64,000 nucleotides of DNA, from positions 434,001-498,000 of the forward strand of contig CAXHSG010000247.1 of assembly GCA_964019155.1 (NCBI GenBank). The letters run 5' to 3'. Under the pieces are notes generated by a model, which saw nothing but the letters and a program-made list of their open reading frames with translations, did no database searches and was not told the origin of the DNA. Both the position numbers and the translations under genes were made by a program. Of this stretch, positions 36,701 to 49,280 are shown piece by piece (the stretch's first letter is position 1; each line of letters opens with the position of its first letter). This DNA comes from Osedax fenrisi. Taxonomy: Eukaryota; Annelida; Polychaeta; Sabellida; Siboglinidae.

Positions 36701-37380
36701 TAGAGTTATCTAGAGTTACCTAGAGTTAGCTAAAGTTAGCTAGAATTACCTAGAGTTACCTAGAGTTAGCTAGAGTTACCTTGAGTTACCTAGAGTTAGC
36801 TAGAATTACCTAGAGTTAGCTAGAGTTAGCTAAAGTTAGCTAGAATTACCTAGAGTTAGCTAGAGTTAGCTAAAATTAGCTAGAGTTACCTAGAGTTAGC
36901 TAGAGTTAGCTAGAGTTACCTAGAGTTAGCTAGAGTTAGCTAGAATTACCTAGAGTTACCTAGAGTTAGCTAGAGTTAGCTAGAATTACCTAGAGTTAGC
37001 TAAAGTTAGCTAGAATTACCTAGAGTTAGCTAAAGTTAGCTAGAATTACCTATAGTTACCTAGAGTTACCTAGAGTTAGCTAAAGTTAGCTAGAGTTACC
37101 TAGAGTTAGCTAAAGTTAGCTAGAATTACCTAGAGTTAGCTAGAGTTAGCTAAAGTTACCTAGAGTTAGCTAGAGTTAGCTAGAGTTACCTAGAGTTAGC
37201 TAAAGTTAGCTAGAATTACCTAGAGTTACCTAGAGTTAGCTATAATTAGCTAGAGTTACCTAGAGTTAGCTAAAGTTACCTAGAGTTACCTAGAGTTAGC
37301 TAGAGTTAGCTAGAGTTAGCTAAAGTTACCTAGAGTTAGCTAGAATTACCTAGAGTTAGCTAGAGTTAGCTAGAATTACC
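33771..37380 (+). repeat. Satellite stretch, downstream part of the dispersed block
   Basis: It matches both 54,840-55,880 and 56,099-57,138 (CTAGACTTAG at 34,281, 55,351 and 56,611), then 57.1-59 kb (GAGATAGA at 35,121/57,451; CTAGAATTAG at 36,551/58,491). Steps in the offset (22,329 to 22,239 to 21,939) mark losses of whole units in the downstream copy. No sequence other than the repeat is seen. Confidence 0.83.
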
Positions 37381-40300
37381 TAGAGTTACCTAGAGTTAGC
37401 TAGAGTTACCTTGAGTTACCTAGAGTTAGCTAAAGTTACCTAGAATTACCTAGAGTTAGCTAGAGTTAGCTAGAGTTACCTAGAGTTAGCTAGAGTTACC
37501 TAGAGTTACCTAGAGTTAGCTAGAATTACCTAGAGTTAGCTAGAGATAGCTAAAGTTAGCTAGAATTACCTAGAGTTAGCTAGAGTTAGCTAAAGTTAGC
37601 TAGAGTTACCTAGAGTTAGCTAGAGTTAGCTAGAGTTACCTAGAGTTAGCTAAAGTTAGCTAGAATTACCTAGAGTTACCTAGAGTTACCTAGAGTTAGC
37701 TAGAGTTAGCTAGAGTTACCTAGAGTTAGCTAAAGTTAGCTAGAGTTACCTAGAGTTAGCTAAAGTTAGCTAGAATTACCTAGAGTTACCTAGAGTTAGC
37801 TAGAGTTAGCTAGAGTTACCTAGAGTTAGCTAAAGTTAGCTAGAATTACCTAGAGTTACCTAGAGTTAGCTAGAGTTAGTTAGAGTTAGCTAGAGTTACC
37901 TAGAGTTAGCTAAAGTTAGCTAGAATTACCTAGAGTTAGCTAGAGTTAGCTAAAGTTACCTAGAGTTAGCTAGAGTTAGCTAGAGTTACCTAGAGTTAGC
38001 TAAAGTTAGCTAGAATTACCTAGAGTTACCTAGAGTTAGCTATAATTAGCTAGAGTTACCTAGAGTTAGCTAAAGTTACCTAGAGTTACCTAGAGTTACC
38101 TAGAGTTAGCTAGAGTTAGCTAGAGTTAGCTAAAGTTACCTAGAGTTAGCTAGAGTTACCTAGAGTTAGCTAGAGTTAGCTAGAATTACCTAGAGTTACC
38201 TAGAGTTAGCTAGAGTTACCTTGAGTTACCTAGAGTTAGCTAGAATTACCTAGAGTTAGCTAGAGTTAGCTAAAGTTAGCTAGAATTACCTAGAGTTAGC
38301 TAGAGTTAGCTAAAGTTAGCTAGAATTACCTAGAGTTAGCTAGAGTTACCTAGAGTTAGCTAGAGTTACCTAGAGTTAGCTAGAGTTACCTAGAGTTACC
38401 TAGAGTTAGCTAGAGTTAGCTAGAGTTACCTAGAGTTAGCTAAAGTTAGCTAGAGTTACCTAGAGTTAGCTAAAGTTAGCTAGAATTACCTAGAGTTACC
38501 TAGAGTTACCTAGAGTTAGCTAAAGTTACCTAGAATTACCTAGAGTTAGCTAGAGTTAGCTAGAGTTAGCTAGAGTTAGCTAAAGTTAGCTAGAATTACC
38601 TAAAGTTAGCTAGAGTTAGCTAAAGTTACCTAGAGTTACCTAGAGTTAGCTAAAGTTACCTAGAATTACCTATAGTTAGCTAGAGTTAGCTAGAGTTAGC
38701 TAGAGTTAGCTAGAGTTAGCTAGAGTTACCTAGAGTTACCTAGAGTTACCTAGAGTTACCTAGAGTTACCTAGAGTTACCTAGAGTTACCTAGAGTTAGC
38801 TAGAGTTACCTAGAGTTAGCTAAAGTTAGCTAGAGTTACCTAGAGTTAGCTAAAGTTAGCTAGAATTACCTACAGTTACCTAGAGTTAGCTAGAGTTAGC
38901 TAGAGTTACCTAGAGTTAGCTAAAGTTAGCTAGAGTTACCTAGAGTTAGCTAAAGTTAGCTAGAATTACCTAGAGTTAGCTAGAGTTAGCTAAAGTTACC
39001 TAGAGTTAGCTAGAGTTAGCTAGAGTTACCTAGAGTTAGCTAAAGTTAGCTAGAATTACCTAGAGTTACCTAGAGTTAGCTATAATTAGCTAGAGTTACC
39101 TAGAGTTAGCTAAAGTTACCTAGAGTTACCTAGAGTTAGCTAGAGTTAGCTAGAGTTAGCTAAAGTTACCTAGAGTTAGCTAGAGTTATCTAGAGTTAGC
39201 TAGAGTTAGCTAGAATTACCTAGAGTTACCTAGAGTTAGCTAGAGTTACCTTGAGTTACCTAGAGTTAGCTAGAATTACCTAGAGTTAGCTAGAGTTAGC
39301 TAAAGTTAGCTAGAATTACCTAGAGTTAACTAGAGTTAGCTAAAGTTAGCTAGAATTACCTAGAGTTAGCTAGAGTTACCTAGAGTTAGCTAGAGTTACC
39401 TAGAGTTAGCTAGAGTTAGCTAGAATTACCTAGAGTTACCTAGAGTTAGCTAGAGTTAGCTAGAATTACCTAGAGTTGGCTAAAGTTAGCTAGAATTACC
39501 TAGAGTTAGCTAGAATTACCTAGAGTGAGCTAGAGTTAGCTAAAGTTAGCTAGAATTACCTAGAGTTAGCTAGAGTTAGCTAAAGTTAGCTAGAGTTACC
39601 TAGAGTTAGCTAGAGTTACCTAGAGTTACCTAGAGTAAGCTAGAGTTACCTAGAATTACCTAGAGTTAGCTAAAGTTAGCTAGAATTACCTAAAGTTAGC
39701 TAGAGTTAGCTAGAGTTACCTAGAGTTACCTAGAGTTAGCTAGAGTTAGCTAGAGTTAGCTAAAGTTACCTAGAGTTAGCTAGAGTTAGCTATAGTTACC
39801 TAGAGTTAGCTAAAGTTAGCTATAATTACCTAGAGTTACCTAGAGTTAGCTAAAGTTACCTAGAATTACCTAGAGTTAGCTAGAGTTAGCTAGAGTTACC
39901 TAGAGTTAGCTAGAATTACCTAGAGTTACCTAGAGTTAGTTAGAGTTAGCTAGAATTACCTAGAGTTACCTAGAGTTAGCTAGAGTTTGCTAGAATTACC
40001 TAGAGTTAGCTAAAGTTAGCTAGAGTTACCTATAGTTAGCTAAAGTTAGCTAGAATTACCTAGAGTTACCTAGAGTTAACTAGAGTTAGCTAAAGTTAAC
40101 TAGAGTTAGCTAGAATTACCTAGAGTTAGCTAAAGTTAGCTAGAGTTGCCTAGAGTTAGCTAAAGTTAGCTAGAATTACCTAGAGTTACCTAGAGTTAAC
40201 TAGAGTTAGCTAAAGTTACCTAGAATTACCTAGAGTTAGCTAGAGTAAGCTAGAGTTAGCTAGAGTTAGCTAAAGTTAGCTAGAATTACCTAGAGTTATC

Positions 40301-40810
40301 TAGAGTTAGCTAGAGTTACCTAGAGTTACCTAGAGTTAGCTAGAGTTAGCTAGAGTTAGCTAAAGTTATCTAGAGTTAGCTAGAGTTACCTAGAGTTACC
40401 TAGAGTTAGCTAAAGTTAGATAGAGTTACCTAGAGTTAGCTAGAGTTAGCTAAAGTTACCTAGAATTACCTAGAGTTAGCTAGAGTTAGCTAGAGTTAGC
40501 TAGAGTTACCTAGAGTTAGCTAAAGTTAGCTAGAATTACCTAGAGTTAGCTAGAGTTAGCTAAAGTTACCTAGAGTTACCTAGAGTTACCTAGAGTTAGC
40601 TAGAGTTAGCTAGAGTTAGCTAAAGTTACCTAGAGTTAGCTAGAATTACCTAGAGTTACCTAGAGTTAGCTATAGTTACCTTGAGTTATCTAGAGTTAGC
40701 TAGAATTACCTAGAGTTAGCTAGAGATAGATAAAGTTAACTAGAATTACCTAGAGTTAGCTAGAGTTAGCTAAAGTTAGCTAGAGTTACCTAGAGTTAGC
40801 TAGAGTTAGC
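37381..40810 (+). repeat. 4.38-kb period unit, copy 1 (3.43 kb matched)
   Basis: It is parallel to 41,761-45,180 at offset 4,380: CTTGAG (37,411/41,791), CTACAG (38,871/43,251), GTTGGC (39,471/43,851), GAGTGAGC (39,521/43,901), GAGTTTGC (39,981/44,361) and GTTGCC (40,141/44,521). The offset becomes 4,370 after about 40,490, because the second copy lost one unit near 44,870. The remaining 40,811-41,760 is not repeated after 45,180 and resembles 45.6-46.4 kb instead. Confidence 0.91.
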
Positions 40811-41760
40811 TAAAGTTAGCTAGAATTACCTAAAGTTAGCTAGAGTTAGCTAGAGTTACCTAGAGTTACCTAGAGTTACCTAGAGTTAGCTAGAGTTAGC
40901 TAAAGTTACCTAGAGTAAGCTAGAGTTAGCTAGAGTTACCTAGAGTTAGCTAGAGTTAGCTAGAGTTAGCTAAAGTTACCTAGAGTTAGCTAGAGTTACC
41001 TAGAGTTAGCTAGAGTTAGCTAGAATTACCTAGAGTTACCTAGAGTTAGCTAGAGTTACCTTGAGTTACCTAGAGTTAGCTAGAATTACCTAGAGTTAGC
41101 TAGAGTTAGCTAAAGTTAGTTAGAATTACCTAGAGTTAACTAGAGTTAGCTAAAGTTAGCTAGAATTACCTAGAGTTAGTTAGAGTTACCTAGAGTTAGC
41201 TAGAGTTACCTAGAGTTAGCTAGAGTTAGATAGAGTTACCTAGAGTTAGCTAGAGTTAGCTAGAGTTACCTAGAGTTAGCTAAAGTTAGCTAGAATTACC
41301 TAGAGTTAGCTAAAGTTAGCTAGAATTAACTAGAGTTACCTAGAGTTACCTAGAGTTAGCTAAAGTTACCTAGAATTACCTATAGTTAGCTAGAGTTAGC
41401 TAGAGTTAGCTAGAGTTAGCTAAAGTTAGCTAGAATTACCTAAAGTTAGCTAGAGTTAGCTAGAGTTACCTAGAGTTACCTAGAGTTACCTAGAGTTAGC
41501 TAGAGTTAGCTAAAGTTACCTAGAGTAAGCTAGAGTTAGCTAGAGTTACCTAGAGTTAGCTAAAGTTAGCTAGAATTACCTAGATTTACCTATAGTTAGC
41601 TAAAGTTACCTAGAATTACCTAGAGTTAGCTAGAGTTAGCTAGAGTTAGCTAGAGTTAGCTAGAGTTAGCTAGAGTTACCTAGAGTTAGCTAAAGTTAGC
41701 TAGAATTACCTAGAGTTACCTAGAGTTACCTAGAGTTACCTAGAGTTAGCTAGAGTTAGC
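40811..41760 (+). repeat. Satellite stretch between the 4.38-kb copies
   Basis: It carries the CTAAAGTTAGT unit (41,111), the A-junction (near 41,221), GAGTAAG (near 40,911 and 41,521) and CTAGATTTAC (near 41,581). The same series is found at 28.0-28.5, 45.8-46.2, 49.5-50.0 and 50.7-51.2 kb, so this is a widely copied segment. Confidence 0.82.
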
Positions 41761-44700
41761 TAGAGTTACCTAGAGTTAGCTAGAGTTACCTTGAGTTACC
41801 TAGAGTTAGCTAAAGTTACCTAGAATTACCTAGAGTTAGCTAGAGTTAGCTAGAGTTACCTAGAGTTAGCTAGAGTTACCTAGAGTTACCTAGAGTTAGC
41901 TAGAATTACCTAGAGTTAGCTAGAGATAGCTAAAGTTAGCTAGAATTACCTAGAGTTAGCCTGAGTTAGCTAAAGTTAGCTAGAGTTACCTAGAGTTAGC
42001 TAGAGTTAGCTAGAGTTACCTAGAGTTAGCTAAAGTTAGCTAGAATTACCTAGAGTTACCTAGAGTTACCTAGAGTTAGCTAGAGTTAGCTAGAGTTACC
42101 TAGAGTTAGCTAAAGTTAGCTAGAGTTACCTAGAGTTAGCTAAAGTTAGCTAGAATTACCTAGAGTTACCTAGAGTTAGCTAGAGTTAGCTAGAGTTACC
42201 TAGAGTTAGCTAAAGTTAGCTAGAATTACCTAGAGTTACCTAGAGTTAGCTAGAGTTAGTTAGAGTTAGCTAGAGTTACCTAGAGTTAGCTAAAGTTAGC
42301 TAGAATTACCTAGAGTTAGCTAGAGTTAGCTAAAGTTACCTAGAGTTAGCTAGAGTTAGCTAGAGTTACCTAGAGTTAGCTAAAGTTAGCTAGAATTACC
42401 TAGAGTTACCTAGAGTTAGCTATAATTAGCTAGAGTTACCTAGAGTTAGCTAAAGTTACCTAGAGTTACCTAGAGTTACCTAGAGTTAGCTAGAGTTAGC
42501 TAGAGTTAGCTAAAGTTACCTAGAGTTAGCTAGAGTTACCTAGAGTTAGCTAGAGTTAGCTAGAATTACCTAGAGTTACCTAGAGTTAGCTAGAGTTACC
42601 TTGAGTTACCTAGAGTTAGCTAGAATTACCTAGAGTTAGCTAGAGTTAGCTAAAGTTAGCTAGAATTACCTAGAGTTAGCTAGAGTTAGCTAAAGTTAGC
42701 TAGAATTACCTAGAGTTAGCTAGAGTTACCTAGAGTTAGCTAGAGTTACCTAGAGTTAGCTAGAGTTAGCTAGAGTTACCTAGAGTTAGCTAGAGTTAGC
42801 TAGAGTTACCTAGAGTTAGCTAAAGTTAGCTAGAGTTACCTAGAGTTAGCTAAAGTTAGCTAGAATTACCTAGAGTTACCTAGAGTTACCTAGAGTTAGC
42901 TAAAGTTACCTAGAATTACCTAGAGTTAGCTAGAGTTAGCTAGAGTTAGCTAGAGTTAGCTAAAGTTAGCTAGAATTACCTAAAGTTAGCTAGAGTTAGC
43001 TAAAGTTACCTAGAGTTACCTAGAGTTAGCTAAAGTTACCTAGAATTACCTATAGTTAGCTAGAGTTAGCTAGAGTTAGCTAGAGTTAGCTAGAGTTAGC
43101 TAGAGTTACCTAGAGTTACCTAGAGTTACCTAGAGTTACCTAGAGTTACCTAGAGTTACCTAGAGTTACCTAGAGTTAGCTAGAGTTACCTAGAGTTAGC
43201 TAAAGTTAGCTAGAGTTACCTAGAGTTAGCTAAAGTTAGCTAGAATTACCTACAGTTACCTAGAGTTAGCTAGAGTTAGCTAGAGTTACCTAGAGTTAGC
43301 TAAAGTTAGCTAGAGTTACCTAGAGTTAGCTAAAGTTAGCTAGAATTACCTAGAGTTAGCTAGAGTTAGCTAAAGTTACCTAGAGTTAGCTAGAGTTAGC
43401 TAGAGTTACCTAGAGTTAGCTAAAGTTAGCTAGAATTACCTAGAGTTACCTAGAGTTAGCTATAATTAGCTAGAGTTACCTAGAGTTAGCTAAAGTTACC
43501 TAGAGTTACCTAGAGTTAGCTAGAGTTAGCTAGAGTTAGCTAAAGTTACCTAGAGTTAGCTAGAGTTATCTAGAGTTAGCTAGAGTTAGCTAGAATTACC
43601 TAGAGTTACCTAGAGTTAGCTAGAGTTACCTTGAGTTACCTAGAGTTAGCTAGAATTACCTAGAGTTAGCTAGAGTTAGCTAAAGTTAGCTAGAATTACC
43701 TAGAGTTAACTAGAGTTAGCTAAAGTTAGCTAGAATTACCTAGAGTTAGCTAGAGTTACCTAGAGTTAGCTAGAGTTACCTAGAGTTAGCTAGAGTTAGC
43801 TAGAATTACCTAGAGTTACCTAGAGTTAGCTAGAGTTAGCTAGAATTACCTAGAGTTGGCTAAAGTTAGCTAGAATTACCTAGAGTTAGCTAGAATTACC
43901 TAGAGTGAGCTAGAGTTAGCTAAAGTTAGCTAGAATTACCTAGAGTTAGCTAGAGTTAGCTAAAGTTAGCTAGAGTTACCTAGAGTTAGCTAGAGTTACC
44001 TAGAGTTACCTAGAGTAAGCTAGAGTTACCTAGAATTACCTAGAGTTAGCTAAAGTTAGCTAGAATTACCTAAAGTTAGCTAGAGTTAGCTAGAGTTACC
44101 TAGAGTTACCTAGAGTTAGCTAGAGTTAGCTAGAGTTAGCTAAAGTTACCTAGAGTTAGCTAGAGTTAGCTATAGTTACCTAGAGTTAGCTAAAGTTAGC
44201 TATAATTACCTAGAGTTACCTAGAGTTAGCTAAAGTTACCTAGAATTACCTAGAGTTAGCTAGAGTTAGCTAGAGTTACCTAGAGTTAGCTAGAATTACC
44301 TAGAGTTACCTAGAGTTAGTTAGAGTTAGCTAGAATTACCTAGAGTTACCTAGAGTTAGCTAGAGTTTGCTAGAATTACCTAGAGTTAGCTAAAGTTAGC
44401 TAGAGTTACCTATAGTTAGCTAAAGTTAGCTAGAATTACCTAGAGTTACCTAGAGTTAACTAGAGTTAGCTAAAGTTAACTAGAGTTAGCTAGAATTACC
44501 TAGAGTTAGCTAAAGTTAGCTAGAGTTGCCTAGAGTTAGCTAAAGTTAGCTAGAATTACCTAGAGTTACCTAGAGTTAACTAGAGTTAGCTAAAGTTACC
44601 TAGAATTACCTAGAGTTAGCTAGAGTAAGCTAGAGTTAGCTAGAGTTAGCTAAAGTTAGCTAGAATTACCTAGAGTTATCTAGAGTTAGCTAGAGTTACC

Positions 44701-45180
44701 TAGAGTTACCTAGAGTTAGCTAGAGTTAGCTAGAGTTAGCTAAAGTTATCTAGAGTTAGCTAGAGTTACCTAGAGTTACCTAGAGTTAGCTAAAGTTAGA
44801 TAGAGTTACCTAGAGTTAGCTAGAGTTAGCTAAAGTTACCTAGAATTACCTAGAGTTAGCTAGAGTTAGCTAGAGTTACCTAGAGTTAGCTAAAGTTAGC
44901 TAGAATTACCTAGAGTTAGCTAGAGTTAGCTAAAGTTACCTAGAGTTACCTAGAGTTACCTAGAGTTAGCTAGAGTTAGCTAGAGTTAGCTAAAGTTACC
45001 TAGAGTTAGCTAGAATTACCTAGAGTTACCTAGAGTTAGCTATAGTTACCTTGAGTTATCTAGAGTTAGCTAGAATTACCTAGAGTTAGCTAGAGATAGA
45101 TAAAGTTAACTAGAATTACCTAGAGTTAGCTAGAGTTAGCTAAAGTTAGCTAGAGTTACCTAGAGTTAGCTAGAGTTAGC
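41761..45180 (+). repeat. 4.38-kb period unit, copy 2
   Basis: This is the second copy of 37,381-40,810, one unit shorter. A private double substitution, CCTGAGTTAG (41,960-41,969), stands where copy 1 has CTAGAGTTAG. One C/G difference is seen near 42,770 against 38,390. Confidence 0.91.
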
Positions 45181-46640
45181 TAGAGTTACCTAGAGTTAGC
45201 TAAAGTTAGCTAGAATTACCTAGAGTTACCTAGAGTTACCTAGAGTTAGCTAGAGTTAGCTAGAGTTACCTAGAGTTAGCTAAAGTTAGCTAGAGTTACC
45301 TAGAGTTAGCTAAAGTTAGCTAGAATTACCTAGAGTTACCTAGAGTTAGCTAGAGTTAGCTAGAGTTACCTAGAGTTAGCTAAAGTTAGCTAGAGTTACC
45401 TAGAGTTAGCTAAAGTTAGCTAGAATTACCTAGAGTTAGCTAGAGTTAGCTAAAGTTACCTAGAGTTAGCTAGAGTTAGCTAGAGTTACCTAGAGTTAGC
45501 TAAAGTTAGCTAGAATTACCTAGAGTTACCTAGAGTTAGCTATAATTAGCTAGAGTTACCTAGAGTTAGCTAAAGTTACCTAGAGTTACCTAGAGTTAGC
45601 TAGAGTTAGCTAGAGTTAGCTAAAGTTACCTAGAGTTAGCTAGAGTTACCTAGAGTTAGCTAGAGTTAGCTAGAATTACCTAGAGTTACCTAGAGTTAGC
45701 TAGAGTTACCTTGAGTTACCTAGAGTTAGCTAGAATTACCTAGAGTTAGCTAGAGTTAGCTAAAGTTAGTTAGAATTACCTAGAGTTAACTAGAGTTAGC
45801 TAAAGTTAGCTAGAATTACCTAGAGTTAGTTAGAGTTACCTAGAGTTAGCTAGAGTTACCTAGAGTTAGCTAGAGTTAGATAGAGTTACCTAGAGTTAGC
45901 TAGAGTTAGCTAGAGTTACCTAGAGTTAGCTAAAGTTAGCTAGAATTACCTAGAGTTAGCTAAAGTTAGCTAGAATTAACTAGAGTTACCTAGAGTTACC
46001 TAGAGTTAGCTAAAGTTACCTAGAATTACCTATAGTTAGCTAGAGTTAGCTAGAGTTAGCTAGAGTTAGCTAAAGTTAGCTAGAATTACCTAAAGTTAGC
46101 TAGAGTTAGCTAGAGTTACCTAGAGTTACCTAGAGTTACCTAGAGTTAGCTAGAGTTAGCTAAAGTTACCTAGAGTAAGCTAGAGTTAGCTAGAGTTACC
46201 TAGAGTTAGCTAAAGTTAGCTAGAATTACCTAGATTTACCTATAGTTAGCTAAAGTTACCTAGAATTACCTAGAGTTAGCTAGAGTTAGCTAGAGTTAGC
46301 TAGAGTTAGCTAGAGTTAGCTAGAGTTACCTAGAGTTAGCTAAAGTTAGCTAGAATTACCTAGAGTTACCTAGAGTTACCTAGAGTTACCTAGAGTTAGC
46401 TAGAGTTAGCTAGAGTTACCTAGAGTTAGCTAAAGTTACCTAGAGTTACCTAGAGTTAGCTAGAGTTATCTAGAGTTACCTAGAGTTAGCTAAAGTTAGC
46501 TAGAATTACCTAGAGTTACCTAGAGTTAGCTAGAGTTACCTTGAGGTACCTAGAGTTAGCTAGAATTACCTAGAGTTAGCTAGAGTTAGCTAAAGTTAGC
46601 TAGAATTACCTAGAGTTAGCTAGAGTTAGCTAAAATTAGC
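45181..46640 (+). repeat. Satellite stretch before the 1.32-kb pair
   Basis: It matches 48.9-50.4 kb at offset 3,730, changing to 3,720: CTAAAGTTAGT at 45,761/49,491 and TTGAGGTACC at 46,541/50,261. The one-unit change lies in a run of CTAGAGTTAG units (five at 46,271, four at 50,001). Only the 10-bp repeat is present. Confidence 0.83.
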
Positions 46641-47960
46641 TAGAGTTACCTAGAGTTAGCTAGAGTTAGCTAGAGTTACCTAGAGTTAGCTAGAGTTAGC
46701 TAGAATTACCTAGAGTTACCTAGAGTTAGCTAGAGTTAGCTAGAATTACCTAGAGTTAGCTAAAGTTAGCTAGAATTACCTATAGTTACCTAGAGTTACC
46801 TAGAGTTAGCTAAAGTTACCTAGAATTACCTAGATTTAGCTAGAGTTAGCTAGAGTTAGCTAGAGTTAGCTAAAGTTAGCTAGAATTACCTAGAGTTAGC
46901 TAGAGTTAGCTAGAGTTACCTAGAGTTACCTAGAGTTAGCTAGAGTTAGCTAGAGTTACCTATAGTTACCTAGAGTTAGCTATAGTTAGCTAGAGTTAGC
47001 TAAAGTTACCTAGATTTAGCTAGAGTTACCTAGAGTTAGCTAGAGTTAGCTAGAATTACCTATAGTTACCTAGAGTTAGCTAGAGTTACCTTGAGTTACC
47101 TAGAGTTAGCTAGAATTACCTAGAGTTAGCTAGAGTTAGCTAAAGTTAGCTAGAATTACCTAGAGTTAGCTAGAGTTAGCTAAAGTTAGCTAGAGTTACC
47201 TAGAGTTAGCTAGAGTTACCTAGAGTTACCTAGAGTTAGCTAGAGTTACCTAGAGTTACCTAGAGTTAGCTAAAGTTAGCTAGAATTACCTAAAGTTAGC
47301 TAGAGTTAGCTAGAGTTACCTAGAGTTAGCTAGAGTTAGCTAAAGTTACCTAGAGTTACCTAGAGTTACCTAGAGTTAGCTAGAGTTAGCTAGAGTTAGC
47401 TAAAGTTACCTAGAGTTAGCTAGAATTACCTAGAGTTACCTAGAGTTAGCTATAGTTACCTTGAGTTATCTAGAGTTAGCTAGAATTACCTAGAGTTAGC
47501 TAGAGATAGATAAAGTTAGCTAGAATTACCTAGAGTTAGCTAGAGTTAGCTAAAGTTAGCTAGAGTTACCTAGAGTTAGCTAAAGTTAGCTAGAGTTACC
47601 TAGAGTTAGCTAAAGTTAGCTAGAATTAGCTAGAGTTACCTAGAGTTACCTAGAGTTAGCTAGAGTTAGCTAGAGTTACCTAGAGTTAGCTAAAGTTAGC
47701 TAGAGTTACCTAGAGTTAGCTAAAGTTAGCTAGAATTACCTAGAGTTACCTAGAGTTAGCTAGAGTTAGCTAGAGTTACCTAGAGTTAGCTAAAGTTAGC
47801 TAGAGTTACCTAGAGTTAGCTAAAGTTAGCTAGAATTACCTAGAGTTAGCTAGAGTTAGCTAAAGTTACCTAGAGTTAGCTAGAGTTAGCTAGAGTTACC
47901 TAGAGTTAGCTAAAGTTAGCTAGAATTACCTAGAGTTACCTAGAGTTAGCTATAATTAGC
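46641..47960 (+). repeat. 1.32-kb unit, copy 1
   Basis: Tandem with 47,961-49,280 at offset 1,320: CTATAG (46,981/48,301), CTAGATTTAG (near 47,011/48,331) and TTGAGTTATC (47,461/48,781). Private to this copy is CTAAAG at 47,581 where copy 2 has CTAGAG (48,901). Confidence 0.9.
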
Positions 47961-49280
47961 TAGAGTTACCTAGAGTTAGCTAGAGTTAGCTAGAGTTACC
48001 TAGAGTTAGCTAGAGTTAGCTAGAATTACCTAGAGTTACCTAGAGTTAGCTAGAGTTAGCTAGAATTACCTAGAGTTAGCTAAAGTTAGCTAGAATTACC
48101 TATAGTTACCTAGAGTTACCTAGAGTTAGCTAAAGTTACCTAGAATTACCTAGATTTAGCTAGAGTTAGCTAGAGTTATCTAGAGTTAGCTAAAGTTAGC
48201 TAGAATTACCTAGAGTTAGCTAGAGTTAGCTAGAGTTACCTAGAGTTACCTAGAGTTAGCTAGAGTTAGCTAGAGTTACCTATAGTTACCTAGAGTTAGC
48301 TATAGTTAGCTAGAGTTAGCTAAAGTTACCTAGATTTAGCTAGAGTTACCTAGAGTTAGCTAGAGTTAGCTAGAATTACCTATAGTTACCTAGAGTTAGC
48401 TAGAGTTACCTTGAGTTACCTAGAGTTAGCTAGAATTACCTAGAGTTAGCTAGAGTTAGCTAAAGTTAGCTAGAATTACCTAGAGTTAGCTAGAGTTAGC
48501 TAAAGTTAGCTAGAGTTACCTAGAGTTAGCTAGAGTTACCTAGAGTTACCTAGAGTTAGCTAGAGTTACCTAGAGTTACCTAGAGTTAGCTAAAGTTAGC
48601 TAGAATTACCTAAAGTTAGCTAGAGTTAGCTAGAGTTACCTAGAGTTAGCTAGAGTTAGCTAAAGTTACCTAGAGTTACCTAGAGTTACCTAGAGTTAGC
48701 TAGAGTTAGCTAGAGTTAGCTAAAGTTACCTAGAGTTAGCTAGAATTACCTAGAGTTACCTAGAGTTAGCTATAGTTACCTTGAGTTATCTAGAGTTAGC
48801 TAGAATTACCTAGAGTTAGCTAGAGATAGATAAAGTTAGCTAGAATTACCTAGAGTTAGCTAGAGTTAGCTAAAGTTAGCTAGAGTTACCTAGAGTTAGC
48901 TAGAGTTAGCTAGAGTTACCTAGAGTTAGCTAAAGTTAGCTAGAATTAGCTAGAGTTACCTAGAGTTACCTAGAGTTAGCTAGAGTTAGCTAGAGTTACC
49001 TAGAGTTAGCTAAAGTTAGCTAGAGTTACCTAGAGTTAGCTAAAGTTAGCTAGAATTACCTAGAGTTACCTAGAGTTAGCTAGAGTTAGCTAGAGTTACC
49101 TAGAGTTAGCTAAAGTTAGCTAGAGTTACCTAGAGTTAGCTAAAGTTAGCTAGAATTACCTAGAGTTAGCTAGAGTTAGCTAAAGTTACCTAGAGTTAGC
49201 TAGAGTTAGCTAGAGTTACCTAGAGTTAGCTAAAGTTAGCTAGAATTACCTAGAGTTACCTAGAGTTAGCTATAATTAGC
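47961..49280 (+). repeat. 1.32-kb unit, copy 2
   Basis: This abuts copy 1. It has a private GTTAT-ending unit at 48,171 against GTTAG in copy 1 (46,851). It ends with the CTATAATTAG landmark (49,271), which is also the start of the next repeated segment. Confidence 0.9.
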
